The position numbers and the translations under genes were made by a program. From NCBI GenBank assembly GCA_043773745.1, contig JAYVEV010000009.1, positions 12,014-76,013 of the forward strand: DNA of 64,000 nt, in the 5' to 3' direction. Below the pieces are notes generated by a model. It did not search any database. It was given only the letters and a program-made list of their open reading frames with translations, and was not told the origin of the DNA. Of this stretch, positions 9,080-19,062 are shown in pieces (the stretch's first letter is position 1; each line of letters starts with the position of its first letter). Origin of the DNA: UKL13-2 sp043773745 (lineage in GTDB: Bacteria > Pseudomonadota > Gammaproteobacteria > Burkholderiales > Usitatibacteraceae).

Positions 9080-9825
9080 GGTGATGTCCTCTCGTGTTCG
9101 ACTGTAGAAATAGCGTCTGATAAAAAATCTAATACAACTAGTTTACTTAAAAATTATGAAGTTAGCTCACACAATTAAAGCGCAACTTGCAGTTTGATGC
9201 AAGTATTTTATACCTTAAGGCAGAACTTCTATGCAGCCGCTAGGAACTTGATTGTGCGATCCTTGTTGGCCTTCAACATCTACTTAACAATATGATTTTA
9301 AATAAAATAAACTTCATTTAGTATTGATCAATGAGGTTTGGGGTTAAATACTTTGTTGCTGTTCCAATCAAATTTATAAATTTAATGAGTAGAAAGTTAA
9401 CGTTTCAATGGGCACAAGGTTAACCATTAAAAATGGAATATCGCTTGTTGTGTGAGAAGTATGTTCAAAATTAACAATTGCTGAACTGCCAAATCAAGCT
9501 GAATCGGATAAATTTGTTGCGGCGCATCAAAACCGGCGCTATTATCAAATGTACGGAAGTCTTTGCCGTTTGCTGCAAAAGTACCTGCAAACGAGTAACG
9601 GAGCCGCTTGATCGAGCCGCCCGTTACCCGAAAACTGCTGCGATGGAAAACCCCCGCCATCGTGACAACCTGATCCAAAGCAAGACTTGCCTACACGTAG
9701 AGGCAAGCGCATAGCGTCTGGCGCAGTGGCGTCCTATAATTATTTATTCATTATCCGCTTCAACTTAAGCTCGAATTCACACCCTCATTCTGTTTTGGTT
9801 TTTCTTGTTTTTCGGAGAAATTGGC
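9080..9825. other. Gene-poor AT-rich intergenic region
   Basis: About 745 bases between the divergent lipoprotein gene and gltB. The left half is very AT-rich and probably carries the lipoprotein promoter and upstream DNA. Open frames in the right half (9427-9678 minus, 9478-9714 plus) show no recognisable domain or ribosome site. A small hairpin, CTTGCCT (9686-9692) with AGGCAAG (9701-9707), lies just before the likely gltB promoter. I see no RNA gene that I can name. Confidence 0.6.
9735..9740 (+). promoter_or_regulatory. Probable -10 element of the gltB promoter
   Basis: A perfect TATAAT lies 85 bases before the gltB start, in the only intergenic space upstream of the gltBD operon. No good -35 sequence is visible 17 bases upstream, so the promoter may need an activator. 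The role is inferred from position only. Confidence 0.4.
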
Positions 9826-12800
9826 ATGTCCCACGATGTTGAAGTCACGTCTGTCGCTCATTCCGCAGCCCCCGGGGCTTCCAAGTTCCCGGGTGCTGAG
9901 GGGCTTTACAATCCGCAAAACGAGCACGATGCCTGTGGCGTTGGTTTTGTGGCACACGTCAAGGGCAAGAAATCGCATGCGATTGTTGAGCAGGGCCTAA
10001 AAATTCTCGACAATCTTAGCCATCGCGGCGCGACCGGCTACGATCCGCTACTGGGTGACGGCGCAGGCATTTTGATTCAATTGCCCGATCAACATTTGCG
10101 GCGTGTTTGTGGACAGCAAGGGTTAACCTTGCCCGCTATCGGCCAATACGGTGTCGGTATGGTGTTTTTGCCTCGGGAGCCAGCATCCCGCATGGCGTGC
10201 GAGCAGGAAATCGAGCGTTCAATTCACACCGAAGGCCAAATACTCCTCGGCTGGCGCGATGTGCCAACGGATAATAATGGCCTTTCGCCTGCGACTATTG
10301 CGGTGGAGCCACTGATTCGCCAGATTTTTGTTGCTCGCGGCAGCAAAGAAATGACGCAGGATGATTTGGAGCGCAAGCTTTTCATCATTCGCAAAAGTTC
10401 GGGCCACGCGATTCAGGCGTTGCAACTCCGGCACGGAAAAGAATTTTATGTGCCGTCGTTTTCGACCCGCACCATCGTTTACAAAGGCATGCTGCTGGCC
10501 GATCAAGTCGGCAAGTACTACACCGACCTGCAAGACAAAACGATGACGACCGCGCTGGCACTGGTACACCAGCGTTTCTCGACGAACACTTTCCCAACCT
10601 GGGACTTATCACATCCGTTCCGCATGATCGCGCACAACGGCGAAATCAATACCTTACGCGGTAACGTCAATTGGATCCGGGCGCGACAGCAGGCGATTGC
10701 CTCACCGGTTTTGAAAGATGATCTCGATAAAATCTGGCCGCTGATATACGACGGCCAATCTGATTCGGCGTCGTTTGATAACTGCTTGGAGATGCTTGTC
10801 ATGGGCGGTTACTCGCTTGCCCATGCGATGATGATGATGATTCCGGAGGCGTGGAGTGGCCACAAGCTGATGGATGAAGATCGCCGCGCTTTTTACGAAT
10901 ACCACGCGACCCTGATGGAAGCTTGGGACGGCCCTGCCGCGATGGCGTTTACAGACGGCCGCCAGATTGGCGCAATGCTGGACCGTAATGGCCTGCGGCC
11001 CGCCCGCTATGTGCTCACTGATGACGATATGGTGGTCCTCGCATCCGAGGCCGGCGTGCTGGATATTCCTGAATCCAAAATCATAAAAAAATGGCGCTTG
11101 CAGCCAGGCAGAATGTTCCTGGTTGATATCGAAAAAGGCAAGATTGTTAATGATGATGAGTTGAAAAGCGAACTCGCCACCGCGAAGCCTTACCGTGAAT
11201 GGGTCGAGCGCGCGCGGATTCGTCTTGATGATTTGCCAGAATCAGCGCCTGCTGAAAAAACCAAAGTGCCGTTACTCGATTTGCAGCAGGCGTTTGGTTA
11301 TACGCAGGAAGATTTAAAAGTTATTCTCGCGCCGATGGCGAAGAACGGTATCGAAGCGACAGGATCAATGGGCAATGATTCACCGCTCGCCATCATGTCG
11401 AACAAGCCGCGTAATTTGTATCACTACTTTAAACAATTGTTCGCGCAGGTCACCAACCCGCCGATTGATCCGATTCGCGAAGAGTTGGTAATGTCAACCG
11501 CGATTACCATCGGCCCGCGTCCCAATTTGCTGGATATTCATCACACTGATCCGGGTATGTGGCTCGAAGTGCAGCAGCCCGTTCTGACCTCGGACGATAT
11601 GGAAAAAATCCGCCATATTGAAATGTTTACCGGCGGGTATTTCAAGAGCCATGAGCTGGACATTACTTACCCCGCGGCGTGGGCTGCAGAAGGCGTTGAG
11701 GCGGCGGTCGCTTCACTGTGCGCGCATGCGGAAGATGCTATTCGCAACGGCATTAATTTATTAATTATCACCGACCGTAAAGTAAGCGCTGATCGGGTTG
11801 CCATTCCCGCGTTGCTGGCGGTGGGTGCGGTGCACCAACATCTGGTGCGCGAAGGTTTGCGCACCTCGACGGGCCTAGTGGTTGAGACCGGCTCGGCACG
11901 CGAAGTGCATCATTTTGCGTTGCTGGGAGGCTATGGTGCCGCAGCTGTTCATCCATACTTGGCACTGCAAACCTTGCACCATATGCAGGATTATTTAACC
12001 AAAGATGAAGCCAAAGAGGCCGAGAAAAAATACATCAAAGCGATCTCAAAAGGATTGCTAAAAGTCATGTCCAAAATGGGTATCTCGACTTATCAAAGTT
12101 ATTGCGGCGCGCAGATTTTTGAAGCAATTGGTTTATCGACAGCCTTTGTCAGCAAATATTTCACAGGCACTTCGACCAACATCGAAGGCATCGGCATTTT
12201 TGAAATCGCCGAAGAGGCCATCGAGACCCATCGCAAAGCGTTCAGCGACGATCCGGTATTGCGTACCCAATTGGACGCCGGTGGCGAATATGCCTATCGC
12301 ACGCGCGGCGAAGAGCATATGTGGACGCCGGACGCGATTGCGAAATTACAGCATTCGACCAAGACCAATTCATATACGACCTACAAGGAGTACGCGGCGC
12401 TCATTAATGACCAAACCAAGCGCCACATGACTTTGCGCGGCCTGTTTGAATTGAAGCCTGCGGGTGCGGAAGTGCCTATTGAAGAAGTGGAATCAGCCAA
12501 GGAAATCGTCAAGCGTTTCGCCACCGGCGCCATGTCGCTCGGCTCAATCTCGACCGAAGCGCACGCCACCCTGGCCGTGGCGATGAATCGCATTGGTGGC
12601 AAATCCAATACCGGTGAAGGCGGTGAAGACCCCAAACGCTATATCCCGATTGAAAAAAATGGCGAAACACTCAAGAGCAAATTAGGTGGCGATATCACCA
12701 CTGATATTCCGCTAAAAGCTGGTGACTCGCTGCGTTCGCGTATAAAACAGGTTGCATCGGCACGCTTCGGGGTAACGGCAGAATATTTGAATTCGGCCGA

Positions 12801-14508
12801 TCAGATTCAAATCAAAATGGCACAGGGTGCGAAACCTGGTGAAGGCGGCCAATTGCCTGGCGGCAAGGTGTCGGAATATATCGGCAAGCTGCGGTTTGCG
12901 ACTCCGGGGGTGGAATTGATTTCACCTCCGCCGCACCACGATATTTACTCGATCGAAGATTTGGCACAACTGATTCACGATCTGAAAAATTGTAATTCAC
13001 GCGCGTCCATTTCGGTGAAGCTGGTGTCCGAAGTGGGTGTCGGCACCATTGCTGCCGGCGTAGCGAAAGCCAAAGCAGACCATGTCACCATAGCCGGCCA
13101 TGATGGCGGCACCGGGGCGTCCCCTGTATCGAGCGTTAAACATACCGGCACGCCGTGGGAACTGGGCCTTGCTGAGACGCAGCAAACGCTGGTGCTTAAC
13201 CGCTTGCGGGGCCGTATCGCGGTGCAGGTGGATGGTCAGATGAAGACCGGACGCGATGTGCTTGTTGGTGCGCTGTTGGGTGCTGATGAATTCGGTTTTG
13301 CCACCGCGCCATTGGTGGTTGAAGGCTGCATCATGATGCGCAAATGTCATCTCAATACTTGTCCGGTCGGCGTCGCGACCCAGGACGTCGAGCTGCGCAA
13401 GAAATTCACCGGCCAGCCAGAACATGTGGTGAATTATTTTTTCTTTGTAGCCGAAGAAGTTCGTGAACTGATGGCAAAGATGGGCATTCGCAAATTCGAC
13501 GATCTGATTGGCCGTGCTGATTTGCTTGATACCTATAAAGGGGTGGAGCACTGGAAGGCAAAGGGGCTCGATTTTTCGCGAATTTTCCATCTGCCCAAAA
13601 TGCCAGCAGAGGTCGCACGCCACCATTGCGAAACACAGGACCACGGTTTGGAAGCCGCACTTGATAATCGTTTGATTACACTGGCAGCGTCTGCGCTGGA
13701 ACACAAAAAGCCGGTGGTGATTGATGAAAATATCCGCAACGTGAACCGTACTGTCGGTGCCATGCTTTCGGGTGCGGTTGCACAACGCTATGGCCATGCC
13801 GGGCTAGCCGACGATAGCATTCATATCAATCTGCATGGCACCGCCGGACAAAGTTTTGGTGCATTCCTGGCTCGTGGCGTAACGCTAGATTTGACGGGTC
13901 AGGCTAATGATTATGTTGGCAAGGGCTTAAGTGGTGGGCGCATCATCGTCAAGCAGCATGCTGACTTCAAAGGCGATCCGCTTGAAAATATCATCGTTGG
14001 CAATACCGTCATGTACGGCGCCATTGCCGGTGAGGCTTATTTCCGCGGGGTGGCAGGTGAACGCTTCTGTGTGCGTAATTCAGGGGCATCGGCGGTTGTT
14101 GAAGGCACCGGCGATCACGGCTGCGAATATATGACGGGCGGTACCGTGGTGGTGCTCGGTCAAACTGGCCGAAATTTTGCCGCTGGAATGTCGGGCGGTG
14201 TGGCCTATGTGCTGGACGAAGATGGCTTATTTGAAAAGCGCTGCAACCTGGCTATGGTGACGCTTGAAAGCGTTACAGATGCGGTAACCAACACATCACA
14301 TTTGGGCCAATCGGATGTCGCGCTGATTAAATCACTGGTTGAGAATCACGCCAAATTAACTGGTAGCGCACGCGCCTTGGCGGTGCTGGCCAACTGGACA
14401 ATGTGGTCGAAAAAATTTGTGAAAGTGATGCCGATAGAGTATCGCCGCGCACTGGATGAGCTGGCTGCTAAAAAGGTTGCCGTAAGCAAGCAGCGTGTCG
14501 CTGCCTAG
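9826..14508 (+). CDS. gltB: Glutamate synthase [NADPH] large subunit
   Basis: A 1560-residue protein. The start at 9826 is chosen over 9805 because GGAG lies eight bases upstream. It makes two glutamates from glutamine and 2-oxoglutarate in nitrogen assimilation. Domains in order: class II glutaminase, whose catalytic Cys in NEHDACGVGF is about residue 37 and becomes the N-terminus after propeptide removal; the central domain; the FMN-binding synthase domain (GGTGASP at about 1105, with the Fe-S cysteines in MRKCHLNTCPVGVATQ); and the C-terminal GXGXG beta-helix. Full length for the family. It is followed after 60 bases by gltD, forming the usual alpha-beta operon. Confidence 0.98.
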   Translation: MSHDVEVTSVAHSAAPGASKFPGAEGLYNPQNEHDACGVGFVAHVKGKKSHAIVEQGLKILDNLSHRGATGYDPLLGDGAGILIQLPDQHLRRVCGQQGLTLPAIGQYGVGMVFLPREPASRMACEQEIERSIHTEGQILLGWRDVPTDNNGLSPATIAVEPLIRQIFVARGSKEMTQDDLERKLFIIRKSSGHAIQALQLRHGKEFYVPSFSTRTIVYKGMLLADQVGKYYTDLQDKTMTTALALVHQRFSTNTFPTWDLSHPFRMIAHNGEINTLRGNVNWIRARQQAIASPVLKDDLDKIWPLIYDGQSDSASFDNCLEMLVMGGYSLAHAMMMMIPEAWSGHKLMDEDRRAFYEYHATLMEAWDGPAAMAFTDGRQIGAMLDRNGLRPARYVLTDDDMVVLASEAGVLDIPESKIIKKWRLQPGRMFLVDIEKGKIVNDDELKSELATAKPYREWVERARIRLDDLPESAPAEKTKVPLLDLQQAFGYTQEDLKVILAPMAKNGIEATGSMGNDSPLAIMSNKPRNLYHYFKQLFAQVTNPPIDPIREELVMSTAITIGPRPNLLDIHHTDPGMWLEVQQPVLTSDDMEKIRHIEMFTGGYFKSHELDITYPAAWAAEGVEAAVASLCAHAEDAIRNGINLLIITDRKVSADRVAIPALLAVGAVHQHLVREGLRTSTGLVVETGSAREVHHFALLGGYGAAAVHPYLALQTLHHMQDYLTKDEAKEAEKKYIKAISKGLLKVMSKMGISTYQSYCGAQIFEAIGLSTAFVSKYFTGTSTNIEGIGIFEIAEEAIETHRKAFSDDPVLRTQLDAGGEYAYRTRGEEHMWTPDAIAKLQHSTKTNSYTTYKEYAALINDQTKRHMTLRGLFELKPAGAEVPIEEVESAKEIVKRFATGAMSLGSISTEAHATLAVAMNRIGGKSNTGEGGEDPKRYIPIEKNGETLKSKLGGDITTDIPLKAGDSLRSRIKQVASARFGVTAEYLNSADQIQIKMAQGAKPGEGGQLPGGKVSEYIGKLRFATPGVELISPPPHHDIYSIEDLAQLIHDLKNCNSRASISVKLVSEVGVGTIAAGVAKAKADHVTIAGHDGGTGASPVSSVKHTGTPWELGLAETQQTLVLNRLRGRIAVQVDGQMKTGRDVLVGALLGADEFGFATAPLVVEGCIMMRKCHLNTCPVGVATQDVELRKKFTGQPEHVVNYFFFVAEEVRELMAKMGIRKFDDLIGRADLLDTYKGVEHWKAKGLDFSRIFHLPKMPAEVARHHCETQDHGLEAALDNRLITLAASALEHKKPVVIDENIRNVNRTVGAMLSGAVAQRYGHAGLADDSIHINLHGTAGQSFGAFLARGVTLDLTGQANDYVGKGLSGGRIIVKQHADFKGDPLENIIVGNTVMYGAIAGEAYFRGVAGERFCVRNSGASAVVEGTGDHGCEYMTGGTVVVLGQTGRNFAAGMSGGVAYVLDEDGLFEKRCNLAMVTLESVTDAVTNTSHLGQSDVALIKSLVENHAKLTGSARALAVLANWTMWSKKFVKVMPIEYRRALDELAAKKVAVSKQRVAA

Positions 14509-14568
14509 TCGCGATGTTATTGCGTCATTTTTGAGTCATTTATTTTAAGAAGTTGGAGTGCGTGCAAC

Positions 14569-16044
14569 ATGGGAAAGACCACCGGATTTATTGAATACCA
14601 ACGCTTGAGCGAAGCTTTGATTCCGCCCACTGAGCGCGTCAAAAATTTCAAAGAATTTGTATTTCATCTTAGCGATGACGAAGCAAAGATGCAGGGCGCA
14701 CGCTGCATGGATTGCGGCATTCCGTTTTGCCAGTCGGGCTGTCCGGTGAACAACATCATTCCAGATTTCAACGATCTTGTGTTCCGCCAAAATTGGCGCG
14801 AAGCACTCGATACCTTGCACTCGACCAATAATTTCCCGGAGTTCACTGGCCGGGTTTGTCCCGCACCTTGCGAGGCCGCCTGCACGCTCAACATTAACAA
14901 CGATGCAGTCGGCATCAAATCCATTGAGCATGCGATTATTGATAAGGGCTGGGAAATGGGCTGGGTCACGCCACAGCTGCCAACACACAAGACCGGTAAA
15001 CGCGTTGCTGTGGTCGGTTCCGGTCCGGCAGGTATGGCCGTCGCCCAGCAGTTGGCGCGTGCCGGGCACGATGTGATTGTGTTTGAAAAAAGTGACCGCA
15101 TTGGTGGTTTGCTTCGTTACGGCATCCCTGATTTCAAGATGGAAAAATCACATATTGATCGCCGTGTTGCGCAGATGGAGATAGAGGGCGTGAAGTTTCG
15201 CGTCAACCAGCACATCGGCGGAGGCATGGAAAACAGTACGCCCGCGTCGGCCTTGATGGCTGATTTTGACGCGGTAGTTCTGGCCGGTGGTGCAGAGTGG
15301 CCGCGCGATTTGCCAGTGCCCGGTCGTGAGTTGGATGGCGTTCATTTCGCAATGGATTTTTTGCCCGCGCAAAACAAAATTGTCGCAGGCGATAAAGTCG
15401 CCAGCCAAATCATGGCAACCGGCAAGCATGTGGTGGTGATTGGTGGTGGCGATACTGGTAGCGATTGCGTTGGCACTTCGAACCGTCACGGCGCGGCGAC
15501 TATCGCGCAATTTGAATTGATGCCGCAACCTCCCGAGCAAGAAAATAAGCCTTTGGTATGGCCATATTGGCCGGTAAAGCTGCGCACCTCGTCGTCTCAC
15601 GAAGAAGGCTGTCATCGCGATTGGTCGATTGCGACCAAAAAATTTGTTGGCAGCAATGGCAAGGTCGAAAAATTAATCGCAGCCAAGGTTGAGTGGAAAG
15701 ACGGGAAAATGCAGGAAGTTCCCAATTCCGAATTTGAAATGAAGGCCGATCTCGTGCTGCTGGCGATGGGCTTCATGGCACCGACTCAACAGGGATTGCT
15801 GGAGCAATTTGTTCAGCTCGGTGTTGAGAAAGATGCGCGTGGCAATGTCAAAGCCGGTACTGAAGATGGTGCCAGCGTTTTGACAGAAACTCCGCTCGCT
15901 TATCAAACGGCTAACCCGAAAATTTTCACAGCTGGTGATATGCGCCGCGGTCAGTCGCTGGTGGTATGGGCCATTCGCGAAGGCCGCCAGTGCGCGCGTT
16001 CCGTGGATCAGTATTTAATGGGCGCTTCAGAATTGCCAAGATAG
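14569..16044 (+). CDS. gltD: Glutamate synthase small subunit
   Basis: A 491-residue partner of GltB that passes electrons from NADPH through FAD and Fe-S clusters. The N-terminus holds two cysteine clusters (CMDCGIPFCQSGCPVNN and CPAPCEAAC). An FAD motif (VVGSGPAGMAVA, about 146) and a NAD(P) motif (VVVIGGGDTGSDC, about 292) follow. A GGAG ribosome site precedes the start. Length and motifs are those of an intact subunit. Confidence 0.98.
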   Translation: MGKTTGFIEYQRLSEALIPPTERVKNFKEFVFHLSDDEAKMQGARCMDCGIPFCQSGCPVNNIIPDFNDLVFRQNWREALDTLHSTNNFPEFTGRVCPAPCEAACTLNINNDAVGIKSIEHAIIDKGWEMGWVTPQLPTHKTGKRVAVVGSGPAGMAVAQQLARAGHDVIVFEKSDRIGGLLRYGIPDFKMEKSHIDRRVAQMEIEGVKFRVNQHIGGGMENSTPASALMADFDAVVLAGGAEWPRDLPVPGRELDGVHFAMDFLPAQNKIVAGDKVASQIMATGKHVVVIGGGDTGSDCVGTSNRHGAATIAQFELMPQPPEQENKPLVWPYWPVKLRTSSSHEEGCHRDWSIATKKFVGSNGKVEKLIAAKVEWKDGKMQEVPNSEFEMKADLVLLAMGFMAPTQQGLLEQFVQLGVEKDARGNVKAGTEDGASVLTETPLAYQTANPKIFTAGDMRRGQSLVVWAIREGRQCARSVDQYLMGASELPR

Positions 16045-16199
16045 AAATGAAACTCTATACCTGTCGCGGCGTTTGAGGAAAAAAGCCCTAAACGGCACGC
16101 CAGTATTGGTGTGTTGCCTCTTATTATTTTATTGTGTTGTTTTCGATCTGTCGATCTGCGGTAAGCTCGTGGTTTGATTATTCGCTGCGAAAATCCATC

Positions 16200-17000
16200 A
16201 TGCAAAAAATTCTGTCGTTCGCTATTGCCGCCCTGTCGGCGGCGTTGATTTCAGGTCTTGCAGCAGACAATGCTGTTGCCGCGCAGACTGCTACAGCAAA
16301 TGAATCTGTAGAGCCCGTATATGCCGTGCTCTCACTGATTGGCGACAAACTCAGTATTGTCGTTGCACAATCACAAACAGGCACCCGAGTGGACGCGAGC
16401 CGGCGTGAAACACTGTCGATCAGTGAAGATGTATTCGACACCATGGCAGTTAGCGCGACTGTCGCCGCCGTGCGCGAATTGCGACCTTCGGCCGAGCTGG
16501 CGGCGCTGAATACCCGCAGTGCGGTGCTGTTTGAAAAACAGCGCACTCTCTTTGAAGAAAGCGGTAATACGATTGCTATACCAGAGCCTATTCGCATTGC
16601 CCTTAAAAATCAAAATGCCACCCATCTTTTTTTAATCACCAAGCGCATTGATGAGGCTGCTGCCGAATTTAGCAACGGCACCACCGATGGCAAAGGCATG
16701 CTAGAGGGCCTGGGTTTCTATCTGGATGGCTCAATTGCTACCGTTGATGGTGCCACAGGCAAGGCGGGGCAGGGATTCATTGCGCCGTTTGCGTATATGA
16801 ATGTGGCCTTAATTGATCTCGCCACTTCAAAAGTTATAAAAAAACAAAAAATCACATCCTCTTGGCCTGTATCGGCGGGCGTTGCCGTAACTGATATTGG
16901 CAACCCGTGGGCAGCACTAAGCTCGGCTGAGAAAATTCGTCTGGTCAATGAGTTGATTCGCCGCGAAATCATGCGTGCGGTGCCTGATTTATTGCAGTAG
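16200..17000 (+). CDS. Exported protein of unknown function
   Basis: A 266-residue product starting MQKILSFAIAALSAALISG with a signal peptide probably cleaved near VAAQT. An upstream in-frame ATG at 16134 would bury the signal peptide, so 16200 is preferred, although no clear ribosome site precedes it. The mature protein is a mixed alpha/beta domain without cysteine. I do not recognise a family. It is convergent with bufC (42 bases apart), so it is a neighbour of the bufferin operon and not part of it. Confidence 0.65.
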   Translation: MQKILSFAIAALSAALISGLAADNAVAAQTATANESVEPVYAVLSLIGDKLSIVVAQSQTGTRVDASRRETLSISEDVFDTMAVSATVAAVRELRPSAELAALNTRSAVLFEKQRTLFEESGNTIAIPEPIRIALKNQNATHLFLITKRIDEAAAEFSNGTTDGKGMLEGLGFYLDGSIATVDGATGKAGQGFIAPFAYMNVALIDLATSKVIKKQKITSSWPVSAGVAVTDIGNPWAALSSAEKIRLVNELIRREIMRAVPDLLQ

Positions 17001-17041
17001 TTGTGCTGCAAGTGGCCCGTGAGTTTTCACGAGCCTAATTT

Positions 17042-17842
17042 TCAGGCGGACGTAATCTGCAGCCCACTAATCAACTGATTGTCAACCCACTGCCGCAGCA
17101 ATTCCACCGCGCGCACCGCGACCAATTCCGCATCGTGCCATTCGCCAAGTCCCTCGCATAGTGCCGCAAAGTTGGCTCCGGCTGATACGGCATTGAGTGC
17201 CCACGCTTCATCTGAGCGGAGCGAGCGGAAATAGACCGCATGCCCGCGCCGCCAAATCACCCAGGCAGTACAAGATTCAGTCTGAACAAGGTTTGGCGCA
17301 TCGCATTCATCCTGCACGGCTTGCCAGAATGCGGGTACGTTCCACTGCATCGTCAAACGCTGCATGCTCGCTTGCATCGTGAGGTGCAGTTGAGGCCACG
17401 AGTCGCCCGCAAGTGCCGCCAGTTCATCAAACGGCACCACGGGGGAATCTATTGCATCAAATGCCAGTCCCATTGCCCATTCGAAGGCGGCCATTTCGGT
17501 TAACACTGAGTGGGATGCAAACGGTTCCTTACGGCCAAGGAACTCGGCAAGGTTCATGCCGAACCAGCGCGCGTTGGGGCTAACGGATGGGTGCGCTTCT
17601 ATATACGCCAGCGCCAATTGGCCAAACAATTCATCACCCGCCAGCACATGCAATGCAGGATAGTCCGTATCAAGAACCTCCTGCAATCTTGAGCGATAGG
17701 CGCTTGCATAAATGGCTAATCGTGTCTCTGCATTGATGCGCGGGCCTTCAATAATAGCGGGAAAAATATCCGTTGAACCATGCAGCACATGAGCCTGAAA
17801 ATCGCGCATTAGCCTATCTGCACTTGAAATGTTGACATCCAT
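17042..17842 (-). CDS. bufC: BufC/HvfC family (DUF2063) partner of the bufferin maturase
   Basis: A 266-residue protein with the DUF2063 N-terminal domain: FQAHVLHG, then RLAIYASAYRSRLQEVLDTDYPALHVLAG, then the conserved YIEAHPSVSPNARWFG at about residue 80. A looser C-terminal domain follows. In bufferin and related MNIO clusters this protein binds the precursor peptide and works with the DUF692 enzyme. Here it overlaps the end of bufB by one base, so the two are translationally linked. Older annotations call the family 'putative DNA-binding domain', which is probably misleading. Confidence 0.88.
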   Translation of the reverse strand: MDVNISSADRLMRDFQAHVLHGSTDIFPAIIEGPRINAETRLAIYASAYRSRLQEVLDTDYPALHVLAGDELFGQLALAYIEAHPSVSPNARWFGMNLAEFLGRKEPFASHSVLTEMAAFEWAMGLAFDAIDSPVVPFDELAALAGDSWPQLHLTMQASMQRLTMQWNVPAFWQAVQDECDAPNLVQTESCTAWVIWRRGHAVYFRSLRSDEAWALNAVSAGANFAALCEGLGEWHDAELVAVRAVELLRQWVDNQLISGLQITSA

Positions 17843-18690
17843 TATGCTGCGACCATAATTGGATCGGATTCACAAAGTATGCTGTTTGAAATTTTTCTCG
17901 CGTGCTCGAGCTCAACCAGCAATTCCGTCAGCGGTGGGATGGCATCATCACGTTCAATCATCGCGGGTACAGGGCCGAAACGGCGTACTGCGTCGGCGTA
18001 GAGTGTCCATACCGGGTCAACTACCGATGCGTCATGGGTATCAATGATGTAATCGCCATAGTGGTGGTGGCCGGCAAGGTGAAACTGCTTAACGCGGTTA
18101 ACAGCGATGCCTTTCAAGTATTCCGCAGCTTCAAAACTGTGGTTGAATGCACTGACAAAAATGTTGTTGATATCAAGGAGGATAAAACAATCGGCCTTCT
18201 CCGCAATCGCGCTGATAAATTCCCATTCACTCATGGCCGATTGTTTAAACGTGACGTAGCTTGAAACATTCTCCAACATGATTTGGCGGCCCAAAAAATC
18301 TTGCACTTCGCGCACTCTGGTCGCGACATGTGCAACCGTTTCTTCGGTGTACGGCAGCGGCATCAAATCATGTAAATTTTTGCCCGCCAAACCGGTCCAG
18401 CACAAGTGATCAGAAATACCCTCAGGCTCAACCCGATCGGCGAGCTGTTTGAGATCGCGCAAATAGTCACGATTTAATGGATCGGTACTGCCGATTGAAA
18501 GTGAAACACCGTGCATCACCATCGGATAGTCACGACGGATGCGCATTAGGTTGGCGAGCGCTCTGCCACCGGGCACCATATAGTTCTCGGAAATGATTTC
18601 GAAGAAATCCAGTGCGGGCGGATCCGCAAAAATGGTTTCGTAATGCGGCGTGCGCAGCCCCAAGCCAAAGCGAGAATTATTTTTTGTCAT
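17842..18690 (-). CDS. bufB: MNIO (DUF692) bufferin maturase
   Basis: A DUF692 protein of about 282 residues, related to MbnB: a TIM-barrel enzyme with a multinuclear iron centre that oxidises cysteines of a precursor peptide. Conserved features seen include GLGLRTPHYE near the start, DFFEIISENYM, MHGVSLSIGS, HLCWTG, LENVSSYV, LLDINNIFVSAFNH, FHLAGHHHYGDYIIDTHD and MIERDD, which supply the His/Asp/Glu/Asn metal ligands. The frame is open to a TTG at 18738, but the ATG at 18690 matches the usual family start. In Caulobacter-type bufferins the enzyme converts Cys to 5-thiooxazole for copper binding. That reaction is inferred here from homology and the neighbouring precursor gene. Confidence 0.92.
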   Translation of the reverse strand: MTKNNSRFGLGLRTPHYETIFADPPALDFFEIISENYMVPGGRALANLMRIRRDYPMVMHGVSLSIGSTDPLNRDYLRDLKQLADRVEPEGISDHLCWTGLAGKNLHDLMPLPYTEETVAHVATRVREVQDFLGRQIMLENVSSYVTFKQSAMSEWEFISAIAEKADCFILLDINNIFVSAFNHSFEAAEYLKGIAVNRVKQFHLAGHHHYGDYIIDTHDASVVDPVWTLYADAVRRFGPVPAMIERDDAIPPLTELLVELEHARKISNSILCESDPIMVAA

Positions 18691-18764
18691 ATCAAAATAA
18701 TCGGTCACCACACTAGATGCGGTGCGGCGACCGATCAAACATCACTCACTACAGGGGAAATCAA

Positions 18765-18780
18765 AAACAGTTAACTGTTT
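18765..18780. repeat. 16-bp perfect palindrome between bufA and bufB
   Basis: AAACAGTTAACTGTTT reads the same on both strands and sits 15 bases past the bufA stop codon, before bufB. As RNA it would form a weak AT-rich hairpin. It might also be a protein-binding site. A role in giving more BufA than BufB transcript is speculation. Confidence 0.45.
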
Positions 18781-18795
18781 AAAACAGAGTGCCAA

Positions 18796-19062
18796 TTATT
18801 TCTTGGCGCCTTCAACTTTGCCGCCAATTTGCTTGCACTGATCGGCAGTCATGGCGACAAATCCCTGACCTTTGCAGCTGCCTTGACCCTTACAAGCGTT
18901 GCTGGCGGTCTTGCAATCGTTATGACCTTTGCATGCATTCACGCCTTCGCAGTGAATTTTCTTCGCTTCTTGTGCCTGTGCGGTGCTAACGACGGTTGTC
19001 ATCAACATGCCTGCAGCAGCGATAGCAAGAGCGACACCGGATAGTTTTTGAGTTGCGTTCAT
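18796..19062 (-). CDS. bufA2: BufA2-type bufferin precursor (periplasmic metallophore peptide)
   Basis: An 88-residue protein. Residues 1-30 are a clear Sec signal peptide ending AQAQ. The mature part of about 58 residues is Lys/Gly-rich with six cysteines in the repeated setting NxCKG or GxCKG, plus HCEG and DQCKQ, typical of BufA2 proteins. GGAG is well placed before the ATG. Modified bufferins chelate copper in the periplasm. The downstream bufB and bufC supply the modifying enzyme and its partner. No DoxX-like bufD is present nearby. It was recognised from the cysteine pattern and the operon together. Confidence 0.92.
   Translation of the reverse strand: MNATQKLSGVALAIAAAGMLMTTVVSTAQAQEAKKIHCEGVNACKGHNDCKTASNACKGQGSCKGQGFVAMTADQCKQIGGKVEGAKK

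Noticed and set aside
9427..9678. 83-residue open frame on the minus strand in the gap before gltB
   Set aside because: No ribosome site, no domain I recognise, and the local base composition does not look coding. It could be a decayed remnant but I cannot support that.
9686..9707. CTTGCCT / AGGCAAG hairpin upstream of gltB as a riboswitch or terminator
   Set aside because: It lies before the likely -10 element, the stem is only 7 bp, and no T-run or conserved riboswitch core is visible.
12997..13797. 266-residue open frame opposite gltB
   Set aside because: It is the antisense shadow of the well-conserved gltB sequence and its translation shows no domain.
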